The notes under the pieces are model-generated. The model was given only the letters and a program-made list of their open reading frames with translations, was not told the origin of the DNA and ran no database searches. Shown piece by piece: positions 1 through 4,505 of a stretch of DNA of 5,578 nt. A program made the translations under genes and the position numbers. The DNA is taken from contig JADLKH010000003.1 in NCBI GenBank assembly GCA_015657435.1, positions 722,635 to 728,212 of the forward strand, in the 5' to 3' direction. The first letter of the stretch is position 1; each line of letters begins with the position of its first letter. This DNA comes from Synergistales bacterium. GTDB taxonomy: Bacteria; Synergistota; Synergistia; Synergistales; 79-D21.

Positions 1-297
1 CGGGTCCTGGCGGCTGTTCCTGAGGCTCCCGTTATCGTTAAAAGGTTTGCCGACGGTTTTGTGGGGACTCCTCTGGAGGAAACCCTGGACAGGCTGGGAA
101 CCACGGACCTTTTGGTGTGCGGAATGATGACGCAGAACTGTGTCACCCACACCGCGATTTCAAAATCGGCGGAGAAATATCGTGTGGTTGTCTTGCAAGA
201 TTGTTGTGCCGCCGTGGATGAGATGATTCACAACATCGCCTTGAATGCCCTTTCGACGCGCGTGGTCCTTGCTCCCTGGCGCGAGGTGCTGCCTTAA
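1..297 (+). CDS. Isochorismatase-family cysteine hydrolase, C-terminal part (5' end outside window)
   Basis: The frame is open from base 1 and ends at TAA 295-297, giving the last 98 residues of a family usually about 180-220 aa long. The isochorismatase-like fold hydrolyses amide, imide or vinyl-ether bonds (nicotinamidase, N-carbamoyl amidohydrolase, isochorismatase) with a Cys-Lys-Asp triad. The visible part holds two of the three: Lys14 of VKRFADGF, and the nucleophile Cys47 in GMMTQNCVTHTA, where the preceding residues form the usual cis-peptide oxyanion turn. The conserved VLQDCCAA and the His of DEMIHNIALNAL (residues 64-84) also fit. The Asp of the triad lies upstream of the window. 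The substrate cannot be told from this part. It is a cytosolic enzyme with no membrane segment in the visible portion. A strong terminator follows and the next gene converges on it, so it is the last gene of its transcript. Confidence 0.9.
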   Translation, partial: RVLAAVPEAPVIVKRFADGFVGTPLEETLDRLGTTDLLVCGMMTQNCVTHTAISKSAEKYRVVVLQDCCAAVDEMIHNIALNALSTRVVLAPWREVLP

Positions 298-317
298 CGG
301 GAAATCTTGGGCAAGTT

Positions 318-400
318 GCAGGCAAGGCCCCTGTCGGAAGTACCGGCTTCGAACCGAATGATCAAGAGGACCTCCCTGGATGGGGAGGTCCTCTTTTTGT
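318..400 (+). repeat. Dispersed terminator-bearing repeat, copy A
   Basis: This is the first of three related intergenic elements (others at 1362-1460 and 3160-3260). In order it has a GCAGGCA-like left part (318-324), a small hairpin GTCGG-aagta-CCGGC (333-347, one G-T pair), the shared linker CCGGCTTCGAAC (343-354), then a terminator hairpin and T-run. Relative to copy C it lacks the GTGGAGAGAAG segment before the first hairpin. It starts about 20 nt after the stop of the hydrolase gene and points the same way. Confidence 0.75.
364..398 (+). terminator. Rho-independent terminator of the cysteine hydrolase gene
   Basis: A 13-bp perfect stem (364-376 with 383-395, centred on AGGACCTCCC/GGGAGGTCCT) with a 6-nt loop runs into a run of five T (394-398). 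It forms the 3' half of repeat copy A. In the other orientation the hairpin has only a weak T-tail, so it is less clearly a terminator for the converging lrp-type gene. Confidence 0.92.
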
Positions 401-432
401 ATAGCCTTTGAGTGCGTAGGTTTACAGCGAAC

Positions 433-891
433 TTACTCTGGTTCCCCTGAACATTCCAATATCATGTATGTCGTGAAGATCCCCAGCGTCCCAAGTTTGC
501 GATGGAGGTCCTCCAAACTCTTCATTGATGGCAAGGCAACCTCAATGACGAAGTCCACTTCACCCGTAACGCTCCAATAACGGATTAGCCCGGGCAAACG
601 GCTGAACATTTCAACGACCTCGGAGTCAGGCACTCTCCACCTTCCATGTTCGCGCTTAATCTGTACGGTAATCATTGCCCTTATCGGTTGGCCGAGCTGG
701 GCATGATCGATGACAACCTTGTACCCGGATATGATGCCGTCCTCTTCCATCTGTTTGATCCTGTCGCGAACGGCAGGCGCTGAAAGACAGACAGTTGCTC
801 CGATCTCCGTAAATGAGGCTCGGGCATTCTTCCCGAGTTCGGTGAGGATACGCAAATCGGTTGTATCGAGATCTCTTTTTCTTTGTGTCAT
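433..891 (-). CDS. Lrp/AsnC-family transcriptional regulator
   Basis: The 152-aa protein has the standard length and layout of the feast/famine family. An N-terminal helix-turn-helix spans residues 8-55 (LDTTDLRILTELGKNARAS, then the recognition helix SAPAVRDRIKQMEEDGII). The RAM ligand-binding beta-alpha domain spans about 69-148, with the conserved turn TGEVDFVIEV at 109-118. Such proteins form dimers to octamers and usually sense amino acids. The ATG is preceded on the minus strand by AAAGGGG about 7 nt upstream, which supports this start. It converges on the hydrolase gene and diverges from the small exported-protein gene across a 215-bp spacer. Family members often regulate themselves and their divergent neighbour, so the small gene is a possible target by inference. 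I saw no clear palindromic operator. Ligand and specific name cannot be assigned. Confidence 0.93.
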   Translation of the reverse strand: MTQRKRDLDTTDLRILTELGKNARASFTEIGATVCLSAPAVRDRIKQMEEDGIISGYKVVIDHAQLGQPIRAMITVQIKREHGRWRVPDSEVVEMFSRLPGLIRYWSVTGEVDFVIEVALPSMKSLEDLHRKLGTLGIFTTYMILECSGEPE

Positions 892-1106
892 TTTATTTCC
901 CCTTTGAGAAGGTTGGAGTTGCTTCTTATTTTAACCCGGAAATTGTCTCGATCTCTGCAAAAACTGCCTTCTGAGAAGAACAACCCTTCACTTTCCAAAT
1001 CGAATCTGTCCTTATCCATTTGCTTTCATATGGTGCTGAGGGAATCCCGCTAGGACAATAAAGCCACAGAGCTCCAGAGCGCTCCAGTCGAAGGAGGAAG
1101 AAGATC
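892..1106. other. Divergent intergenic region between the Lrp-type gene and the small exported-protein gene
   Basis: This spacer must hold both divergent promoters. It contains the minus-strand ribosome site AAAGGGG at 899-905 and the plus-strand site AAGGAGGA at 1091-1098. An AT-rich patch at 930-937 (minus TTAAAAT) could be a -10 element for the regulator, but no good -35 matches it. A short GGGAATCCC inverted repeat and an imperfect tandem GCTCCAG at 1070-1087 are the only repeats seen. Confidence 0.5.
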
Positions 1107-1346
1107 ATGATCAAGCGGGTCATGCTGGGCTTGCTCTGCCTTTCGGGGTTTGCATGCCTGGTGTTGGGGAGCATAGACGCCTCGGCTCGGGCTAAAGACA
1201 CGGCGATTCCAAAGACGGGTAAGATCCAGCCAAGTCATTGCTATAGGATCAATAGGGCCGGTGAAAGAATACCTATCCCGTGCAACATTCGTGTACGTCA
1301 AGGGGATAGGGAGTCCCGAAAAAGAACGGCCGACAGGAAGCGATAG
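1107..1346 (+). CDS. Small exported protein of unknown function, two mature-part cysteines
   Basis: I do not recognise this 79-aa protein. It is probably real because ATG 1107 sits 8 nt after a near-perfect Shine-Dalgarno (AAGGAGGA, 1091-1098) and the product starts with a classical signal peptide: MIKR, a hydrophobic core of about 16 residues (6-21), then a probable signal peptidase I site after SIDASARA (about residue 29). No clear lipobox precedes Cys17. The mature part is about 50 residues and strongly basic at its end (RQGDRESRKRTADRKR). It holds two cysteines, Cys45 and Cys59, around CYRINRAGERIPIPC, which could form a disulphide loop outside the cytoplasm. It is divergent from the Lrp-type regulator and is followed after 15 nt by repeat copy B. 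A periplasmic or secreted role is inferred; no function is proposed. Confidence 0.68.
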   Translation: MIKRVMLGLLCLSGFACLVLGSIDASARAKDTAIPKTGKIQPSHCYRINRAGERIPIPCNIRVRQGDRESRKRTADRKR

Positions 1347-1361
1347 GAGATAGCGCCGAGG

Positions 1362-1460
1362 TCGTTCGATAGGCGCGGGAAGCAATGGAGAGAAGACGAA
1401 ACGACCGGCTTCGAACTGACAGATGAAGGATCCCCCTGGATTGGGAAATCCTTTCTCGTT
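1362..1460 (+). repeat. Dispersed terminator-bearing repeat, copy B (degenerate)
   Basis: The block 1382-1426 matches 3181-3225 of copy C at 42 of 45 positions, and weaker similarity reaches back to about 1362 (TCGT-CG-TAG). The first hairpin has two mismatches where copy C pairs perfectly. The terminator stem (1426-1432 with 1447-1453 plus an inner CCC/GGG) is broken by a 2x2 internal loop, and the T-run is interrupted (CTTTCTCGTTT). It lies 15 nt after the stop of the small exported-protein gene, in the same orientation. Confidence 0.75.
1426..1456 (+). terminator. Weak, decayed rho-independent terminator in repeat copy B
   Basis: AAGGAT (1427-1432) pairs with ATCCTT (1447-1452), and CCC (1435-1437) with GGG (1442-1444), with two mismatched bases on each side between them. 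The tail CTTTCTCGTTT has no uninterrupted T-run. Termination is probably partial, so some transcription from the small gene may reach the acetyltransferase gene. Confidence 0.45.
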
Positions 1461-1562
1461 TGGCCTTGGATCGCAACAATGGGAAAATGACAAGGTTATG
1501 TAACAGCAGGGTTGTATCGGCTGGAAAGAGATCTTATTGAAATAGAAAAGGGGGGCTAGCCG

Positions 1563-2111
1563 TTGCGAATTCCAATTCTTACCGAACGACTCGCCATCAG
1601 GAATCTTGAACAGGAAGATGCGGAGCGGATGTTTTGCTACCGTTCGAACCCTTCAATCTCTCGGTTCCAGTTTTGGGAGCCCTCTTCGGTTGAGGAAGTC
1701 CTGTCATTCATCGAGACCTCCTGCGGGGGTGCTCAGGGCAAAAGCGAAAGATGGCGGCAGTTCGGCCTGTTCATGCCGACTACCGGCCAAATGGTGGGCG
1801 ATTGCGGCTACAGGTTGCTGGCTGAGGATCCTTCCCAGGCGGAGATTGCGATCACGGTTGCCCCTGAATTTCAGGGGCAGGGATTTGGGGATGAGGCTGT
1901 TCGAGCCCTTCTTGATCTTCTTTTTAGGAAAGAAGGCAAACGGAGGGTGTTCGCCTCGGTTGACCCTGAAAACACGGCCGCAGTTGCCTTGTTCAAGCGC
2001 GTGGGGATGAGAGTCGAGGCCCTGTTTATCGAAAGCCTTTGGTTCAAGGGGAGGTGGGCCGACGATATGATCTTCGGGCTCCTTGCCCGGGAGTACAAGG
2101 GTAAAAATTGA
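1563..2111 (+). CDS. GNAT-family N-acetyltransferase, RimJ/RimL type
   Basis: This 182-aa protein has the Acetyltransf_3 pattern. Its N-terminus ILTERLAIRNLEQEDAERMF is typical of RimJ/RimL/SpeG-like enzymes. The acetyl-CoA pyrophosphate-binding motif A is EIAITVAPEFQGQGFGDEAVRALLDLLF (94-121), with Q-G-Q-G-F-G at 104-109. Then come VDPENTAAVALFKRVGMR (133-150) and a closing strand FKGRWADDMIFGLL (161-174). It transfers an acetyl group from acetyl-CoA to an amine (protein N-terminus, antibiotic, polyamine or amino acid); the acceptor cannot be told. The start is TTG: an in-frame TAG lies two codons upstream (1557-1559) and AAAAGGGGGG (1546-1555) sits 7 nt before it. It is a cytosolic enzyme. 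It may be read partly from the upstream gene through the decayed terminator, since no strong promoter is visible at 1461-1545. Confidence 0.92.
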   Translation: MRIPILTERLAIRNLEQEDAERMFCYRSNPSISRFQFWEPSSVEEVLSFIETSCGGAQGKSERWRQFGLFMPTTGQMVGDCGYRLLAEDPSQAEIAITVAPEFQGQGFGDEAVRALLDLLFRKEGKRRVFASVDPENTAAVALFKRVGMRVEALFIESLWFKGRWADDMIFGLLAREYKGKN

Positions 2112-2118
2112 GAAGAAA

Positions 2119-2156
2119 AAGCTGTTCGTCGAACGGCTTATGTTCCGCATGGAACA
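2119..2156. terminator. Two adjacent hairpins after the acetyltransferase gene, possible terminator
   Basis: Hairpin 1 pairs 2119-2126 with 2132-2139 (8 bp, one G-T). Hairpin 2 pairs 2141-2146 with 2151-2156 (TGTTCC/GGAACA, perfect, 4-nt loop). On the plus strand no T-run follows, so intrinsic termination of the acetyltransferase transcript would be weak. On the minus strand hairpin 1 is followed by a T-rich tail (complement of GAAGAAAAA), which resembles a terminator for leftward transcription, although no leftward gene lies to its right in the window. Confidence 0.45.
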
Positions 2157-2197
2157 CGGATTGATCTAGCCACGGGAAACGGGTCCAAAAAATAAGT

Positions 2198-2203
2198 TAA
2201 AAT
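2198..2203 (+). promoter_or_regulatory. Possible -10 element for the methyltransferase transcript
   Basis: TAAAAT matches the consensus -10 at five of six positions and lies in an A-rich patch (2187-2203). No convincing -35 is found at the usual distance (GGGAAA at 18 bp is the nearest). If used, transcription would begin near 2210 and give a leader of about 168 nt containing all the structure described below. Confidence 0.35.
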
Positions 2204-2226
2204 GGGCTGATTCCTCGACGAGGTAA

Positions 2227-2376
2227 TTCCCATCCCGGACACCTGCGAAGGCATGCCCGACTAGTTGGACGAATACTGGCGGGTCGGCCAGGTGCGATCT
2301 CGGGAAACCAGGAAAGCGCAGCTCTTCCGGTTAGGCCGTGACCGAGTCTATTCACGCACATAAGGAGGTTTCCCGA
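2227..2376 (+). promoter_or_regulatory. Structured 5' leader of the methyltransferase gene with Shine-Dalgarno-proximal anti-sequence
   Basis: Nested pairings seen: 2233-2237 with 2301-2305 (TCCCG/CGGGA); 2240-2245 with 2289-2294 (CACCTG/CAGGTG); 2255-2265 with 2275-2284 (10 pairs, one bulged A, two G-T). A separate hairpin pairs 2306-2317 with 2321-2332 (AACC, GGAA and AGC against GCT, TTCC and GGTT, bulges at A2310 and C2324). A further 5-bp hairpin pairs 2337-2341 with 2352-2356. The strand 2300-2309 (TCGGGAAACC) is also a perfect complement of 2367-2376, which covers the last two G of the Shine-Dalgarno and all of the spacer. Those pairings exclude each other, as in a translational riboswitch or attenuator. 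I do not recognise a known riboswitch class. The folding is by eye. Confidence 0.5.
2292..2363 (+). CDS. Possible short Arg-rich leader ORF overlapping the Shine-Dalgarno
   Basis: From GTG 2292 this frame encodes 23 residues, MRSRETRKAQLFRLGRDRVY then SRT, seven of them Arg. It ends at TAA 2361-2363, the first bases of TAAGGAGG that serves the methyltransferase. A TTG at 2265 would give nine more residues. The ribosome binding site for either start is poor. The arrangement would couple its translation to that of the methyltransferase and would let a ribosome open the leader stems. The frame could also be chance: 20-30 stop-free codons are not rare at this GC content. Confidence 0.25.
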   Translation: MRSRETRKAQLFRLGRDRVYSRT

Positions 2377-2377
2377 A

Positions 2378-3124
2378 ATGGACATTCCACGGATCTTCAA
2401 CATCACCGAAAGCGCTCACCGCATCCATAATCCCTTCACGCCCGAAAAGCTTGCCACTCTGGGCGCGGCGCTCCGCCTGGAAAAAGGGACACGAGTGCTC
2501 GACCTCGGCAGCGGTTCCGGGGAGATGCTGTGCACCTGGGCACGCGATTACGGAATCATCGGCACCGGTATCGACATGAGCCAGTTGTTCACCGAACAAG
2601 CGAAACTCCGCGCAAAAGAACTCGGCGTCGCCGATAAAGTTAACTTCATCCATGGCGATGCTGCCGGCTACGTTTCCGACGAGAAGGTCGGCGTGGCAGC
2701 CTGTGTCGGTGCCTCCTGGATCGCCGGGGGAGTCGCCGGTACTGTCGAGCTTCTGGCGAGGAGCCTGCGCACCGGGGGGATTATCCTCATCGGCGAGCCC
2801 TACTGGAGGCAGTTCCCGCCGACGGAAGAGGTTGCCAGGGAGTGTCATGCCAGCTCGATCTCCGACTTTCTCTTGCTTCCGGAACTCATCGCGTCTTTCG
2901 GCTCCCTTGGCTGCGATATCGTTGAAATGGTTTTGGCTGACCAGGACGGCTGGGATAGATACGAGGCGGCCCAGTGGCTTACCATGCGTCGATGGCTTGA
3001 AGCCAATCCGGGGGACGAGTTAGCCGAAGAAGTTCGAGCCAAATTGTCCTCGGAACCCGCGCGTTACGCCGCTTATACGCGTGAATACCTGGGCTGGGGT
3101 GTGTTCGCGTTGATGACGCGGTGA
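2378..3124 (+). CDS. YjhP-like class I SAM-dependent methyltransferase
   Basis: This 248-aa Rossmann-fold methyltransferase is of the size I recall for Escherichia coli YjhP, and the opening MDIPRIFNITESAHRIHNPF looks like that family; this is from memory. SAM-binding motif I is VLDLGSGSGEM (40-50), the acidic loop is GTGIDMS (62-68), motif II is HGDAAG (92-97), and the post-motif strand is GGIILIGEPYWRQ (133-145). The C-terminal part DQDGWDRYEAAQWLTMRRW (188-206) probably lids the substrate pocket. It transfers a methyl group from S-adenosylmethionine; the acceptor is unknown for this family. ATG 2378 has a strong Shine-Dalgarno TAAGGAGG (2361-2368) 9 nt upstream. No membrane segment or signal peptide is seen. 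It stands alone between a structured leader and repeat copy C with its terminator, so it is probably a single-gene transcript controlled through that leader. Confidence 0.93.
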   Translation: MDIPRIFNITESAHRIHNPFTPEKLATLGAALRLEKGTRVLDLGSGSGEMLCTWARDYGIIGTGIDMSQLFTEQAKLRAKELGVADKVNFIHGDAAGYVSDEKVGVAACVGASWIAGGVAGTVELLARSLRTGGIILIGEPYWRQFPPTEEVARECHASSISDFLLLPELIASFGSLGCDIVEMVLADQDGWDRYEAAQWLTMRRWLEANPGDELAEEVRAKLSSEPARYAAYTREYLGWGVFALMTR

Positions 3125-3159
3125 TGATTTGTGACATACGGGGAATCGTCAACGTAAAG

Positions 3160-3260
3160 TCGTACGGTAGCAGGCAGGACGCAGTGGAGAGAAGCCGGAA
3201 CGACCGGCTTCGAACTGACAGATGAGGAGGACCTCCCTCGATGAGGAGGTTCTTTTTTTG
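3160..3260 (+). repeat. Dispersed terminator-bearing repeat, copy C (most intact)
   Basis: This is the fullest copy. It has a left part with GCAGGCAGG (3170-3178) and GTGGAGAGAAG, a perfect 8-bp hairpin GAAGCCGG-aacga-CCGGCTTC (3191-3211), the linker TTCGAACTGACAGATGA (3209-3225), then the terminator hairpin and seven T. It matches copy B at 42 of 45 positions (3181-3225). It matches copy A in the GCAGGCA left part, the first hairpin and the GAGGACCTCCCT terminator arm. It begins 36 nt after the methyltransferase stop, in the same orientation. Confidence 0.8.
3228..3259 (+). terminator. Rho-independent terminator of the methyltransferase gene
   Basis: AGGACCTCC (3228-3236) pairs with GGAGGTTCT (3245-3253) over 9 bp with one G-T. 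The stem can extend outward through G-T and A-T pairs into the run of seven T (3253-3259). The loop is CTCGATGA. It forms the 3' half of repeat copy C. Confidence 0.88.
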
Positions 3261-3446
3261 TGTGGGGTGAGTAGGGTGTTTGAACTGGCAGGAGTTGAAC
3301 ATGACCCGATAAAAAGAGCGCTCGTTTGGACAACCCCTCTGTTATTAAACACCGGCGTGAATGGACCTTTAACAAAAAGAAAATACCCCAAGGGATGAAT
3401 GAATTATATATGCAATAAATCCTGTTTTTCACTAGTGGAAGAGCTA
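3261..3446. other. Gene-free AT-rich stretch upstream of the rpiR-type promoter
   Basis: No credible coding frame with a ribosome site is seen on either strand here. It contains an 8-bp palindrome GAGCGCTC flanked by A and T runs (3311-3326), an A-rich segment (3370-3386) and a TATATA-containing patch (3404-3410) that might be an additional promoter. Base composition is clearly more AT-rich than in the flanking genes. Confidence 0.5.
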
Positions 3447-3476
3447 TTGACAGGATTCCTCCTTAGCTCGTATCTT
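3447..3476 (+). promoter_or_regulatory. Sigma-70-type promoter for the rpiR-type gene
   Basis: A perfect -35 TTGACA (3447-3452) is followed after 18 bp by TATCTT (3471-3476), four of six matches to the -10 consensus. Transcription would start near 3483, inside the first of the two direct repeats, about 60 nt upstream of the start codon. Confidence 0.68.
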
Positions 3477-3524
3477 AATGCAAGAAAAAAATCATGTAGA
3501 ATAATAATGCAGGAAGAAAATCAT
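3476..3524 (+). promoter_or_regulatory. Tandem 20-bp direct repeats, probable operator of the RpiR-type regulator
   Basis: Two copies of TAATGCARGAARAAAATCAT lie at 3476-3495 and 3505-3524, identical at 18 of 20 positions and spaced 29 bp start to start, near three helical turns. The first abuts the -10 element and covers the likely transcription start; the second ends 17 bp before the ATG. Occupancy would block the promoter, so negative autoregulation by the gene product is a reasonable inference. Confidence 0.6.
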
Positions 3525-3541
3525 TTTTACTAGGGGGAGCC

Positions 3542-4417
3542 ATGAAAGAACAACTTCTTTCGAAAATTTCGGAAATGTCCCCAAACCAGCTCAAGGTGGC
3601 CAGGTTCATTCTCGATTTTCCCCAGGAAGCGGCTTTTCTTACCGCCTCCCGGCTGGCCGCCCGTACCGGAGTCAGCGAGGCAACGGTCGTCCGTTTCGCT
3701 TCGTTTCTCGGTTTCGAGGGTTATGGAAAGATGCGGGACTCCATCAGCCACATGGTTCTTGACGAACTCTCCACCGTGGAAAGGATACGTGATTACCGCA
3801 AAGAGGCCGAAGGCAGTTTCCTGGAAAAGATCGTGGCAAAGGATATCCAGGCCCTCTCGAAGGTGCAGGGACACATCCCGGAAAGCCAGGTCGAAGAAAT
3901 GTCAAAGGCGATCATGGAAGCGAACGCCGTCCTCGTCGCGGGATCGAGAAGTTCTTTTGCTTTGGCCTACTACCTCCATTATTACCTTTCGTGGATTCGC
4001 ACGTCAGTGTCCCTCCTTTCAGAAAACACGGCTTTCGAAACACTTGAAAATGCCGATAAAGGCTCTCTTGTGATCGGGATCAGCTTCCCGCGATACACGA
4101 GGTGGACCGTAGAGATTCTGAAGCATGCGGGCGAGAAGGGGCTTGCAAGGGCATCCATCACCGACAGCATGGCCAGCCCGCTTGCGATGGAATCGGATTG
4201 TGTCGTGACCGTTCCCTACACGCCCGTTTCCTTCATCGATTCTTTCACGGCTCCGATGTGCCTCCTTAACTGCATCATCCTTTCCGTTTCACGCAAGGCA
4301 GGGGATACCGTTTCCGCGAGGTTCTCGGCCCTTGAGGGACTTTGGGCCAGGAACCGGACCTATCTTTCCCCGGGGAATATCCAGACAGACTTCCCTAGCC
4401 CTGATTTGCAGGAATAG
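3542..4417 (+). CDS. MurR/RpiR-family transcriptional regulator (HTH_6 plus SIS domain)
   Basis: The 291-aa protein has the usual length and two-domain layout of the family. The N-terminal HTH_6 domain spans residues 1-77, with the typical motifs MSPNQLKVARFILDFPQEAAFLTASRLAARTGVSEATVVRFASFLGFEGYGKMRD (12-66). A SIS domain spans about 120-250, beginning AVLVAGSRSSFALAYYLHYYL. The second SIS loop, which in sugar-phosphate-binding members reads like S-x-S-G-x-T, is GISFPRYTRWT (179-189) here, so the effector may not be a phosphosugar. ATG 3542 follows AGGGGG (3532-3537) by 4 nt, a little tight but the only good start. It has its own promoter and tandem operator-like repeats, and an aminotransferase gene follows after 88 nt. 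It is therefore probably the local regulator of that amine or amino-acid pathway (inference). Confidence 0.94.
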   Translation: MKEQLLSKISEMSPNQLKVARFILDFPQEAAFLTASRLAARTGVSEATVVRFASFLGFEGYGKMRDSISHMVLDELSTVERIRDYRKEAEGSFLEKIVAKDIQALSKVQGHIPESQVEEMSKAIMEANAVLVAGSRSSFALAYYLHYYLSWIRTSVSLLSENTAFETLENADKGSLVIGISFPRYTRWTVEILKHAGEKGLARASITDSMASPLAMESDCVVTVPYTPVSFIDSFTAPMCLLNCIILSVSRKAGDTVSARFSALEGLWARNRTYLSPGNIQTDFPSPDLQE

Positions 4418-4428
4418 TCGAATAACGG

Positions 4429-4474
4429 GAAGCCGAAGAGAGGGGGTCCTGCCTGAGAAAAAGGTCTTGGCTTC
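4429..4474 (+). other. Intercistronic stem-loop between the regulator and aminotransferase genes
   Basis: GAAGCC (4429-4434) plus AAGA (4436-4439) pair with TCTT (4465-4468) plus GGCTTC (4469-4474), with one bulged G, closing a 25-nt loop. No T-run follows, so it is not a typical terminator. It could stabilise or separate the two parts of a joint mRNA. Confidence 0.4.
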
Positions 4475-4505
4475 ACCAGCAGCGTTTCATAAAGGAGTGA
4501 TCCTC

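Noticed and set aside
343..360. TTCGAAC in the repeat, resembling the T-loop of a tRNA
   Set aside because: The bases on either side do not form a 5-bp T-stem and no acceptor or anticodon arm can be found in any of the three copies.
1050..1493. Minus-strand open frames over the small exported-protein gene and repeat B
   Set aside because: No ribosome sites or family features. The similarity between their products and those over repeat C simply reflects the DNA repeat.
2208..2264. In-frame TGA and TAG in the leader frame as selenocysteine or pyrrolysine codons
   Set aside because: The frame is short and unrecognised, and nothing in the window supports such recoding; decay or chance is simpler.
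2348..2848. Long minus-strand open frame (166 aa) over the methyltransferase gene
   Set aside because: It is an antisense shadow: the plus strand carries clear SAM-binding motifs and a strong ribosome site, and the minus product resembles no known family.
318..3260. Three repeat copies as a CRISPR array or insertion sequence
   Set aside because: Copies are 1-2 kb apart with genes between them, have no regular spacers, no transposase and no terminal inverted repeats.
4429..4474. Terminator between the regulator and aminotransferase genes
   Set aside because: The stem is closed over a 25-nt loop and is followed by ACCAGCAGCG rather than a T-run.
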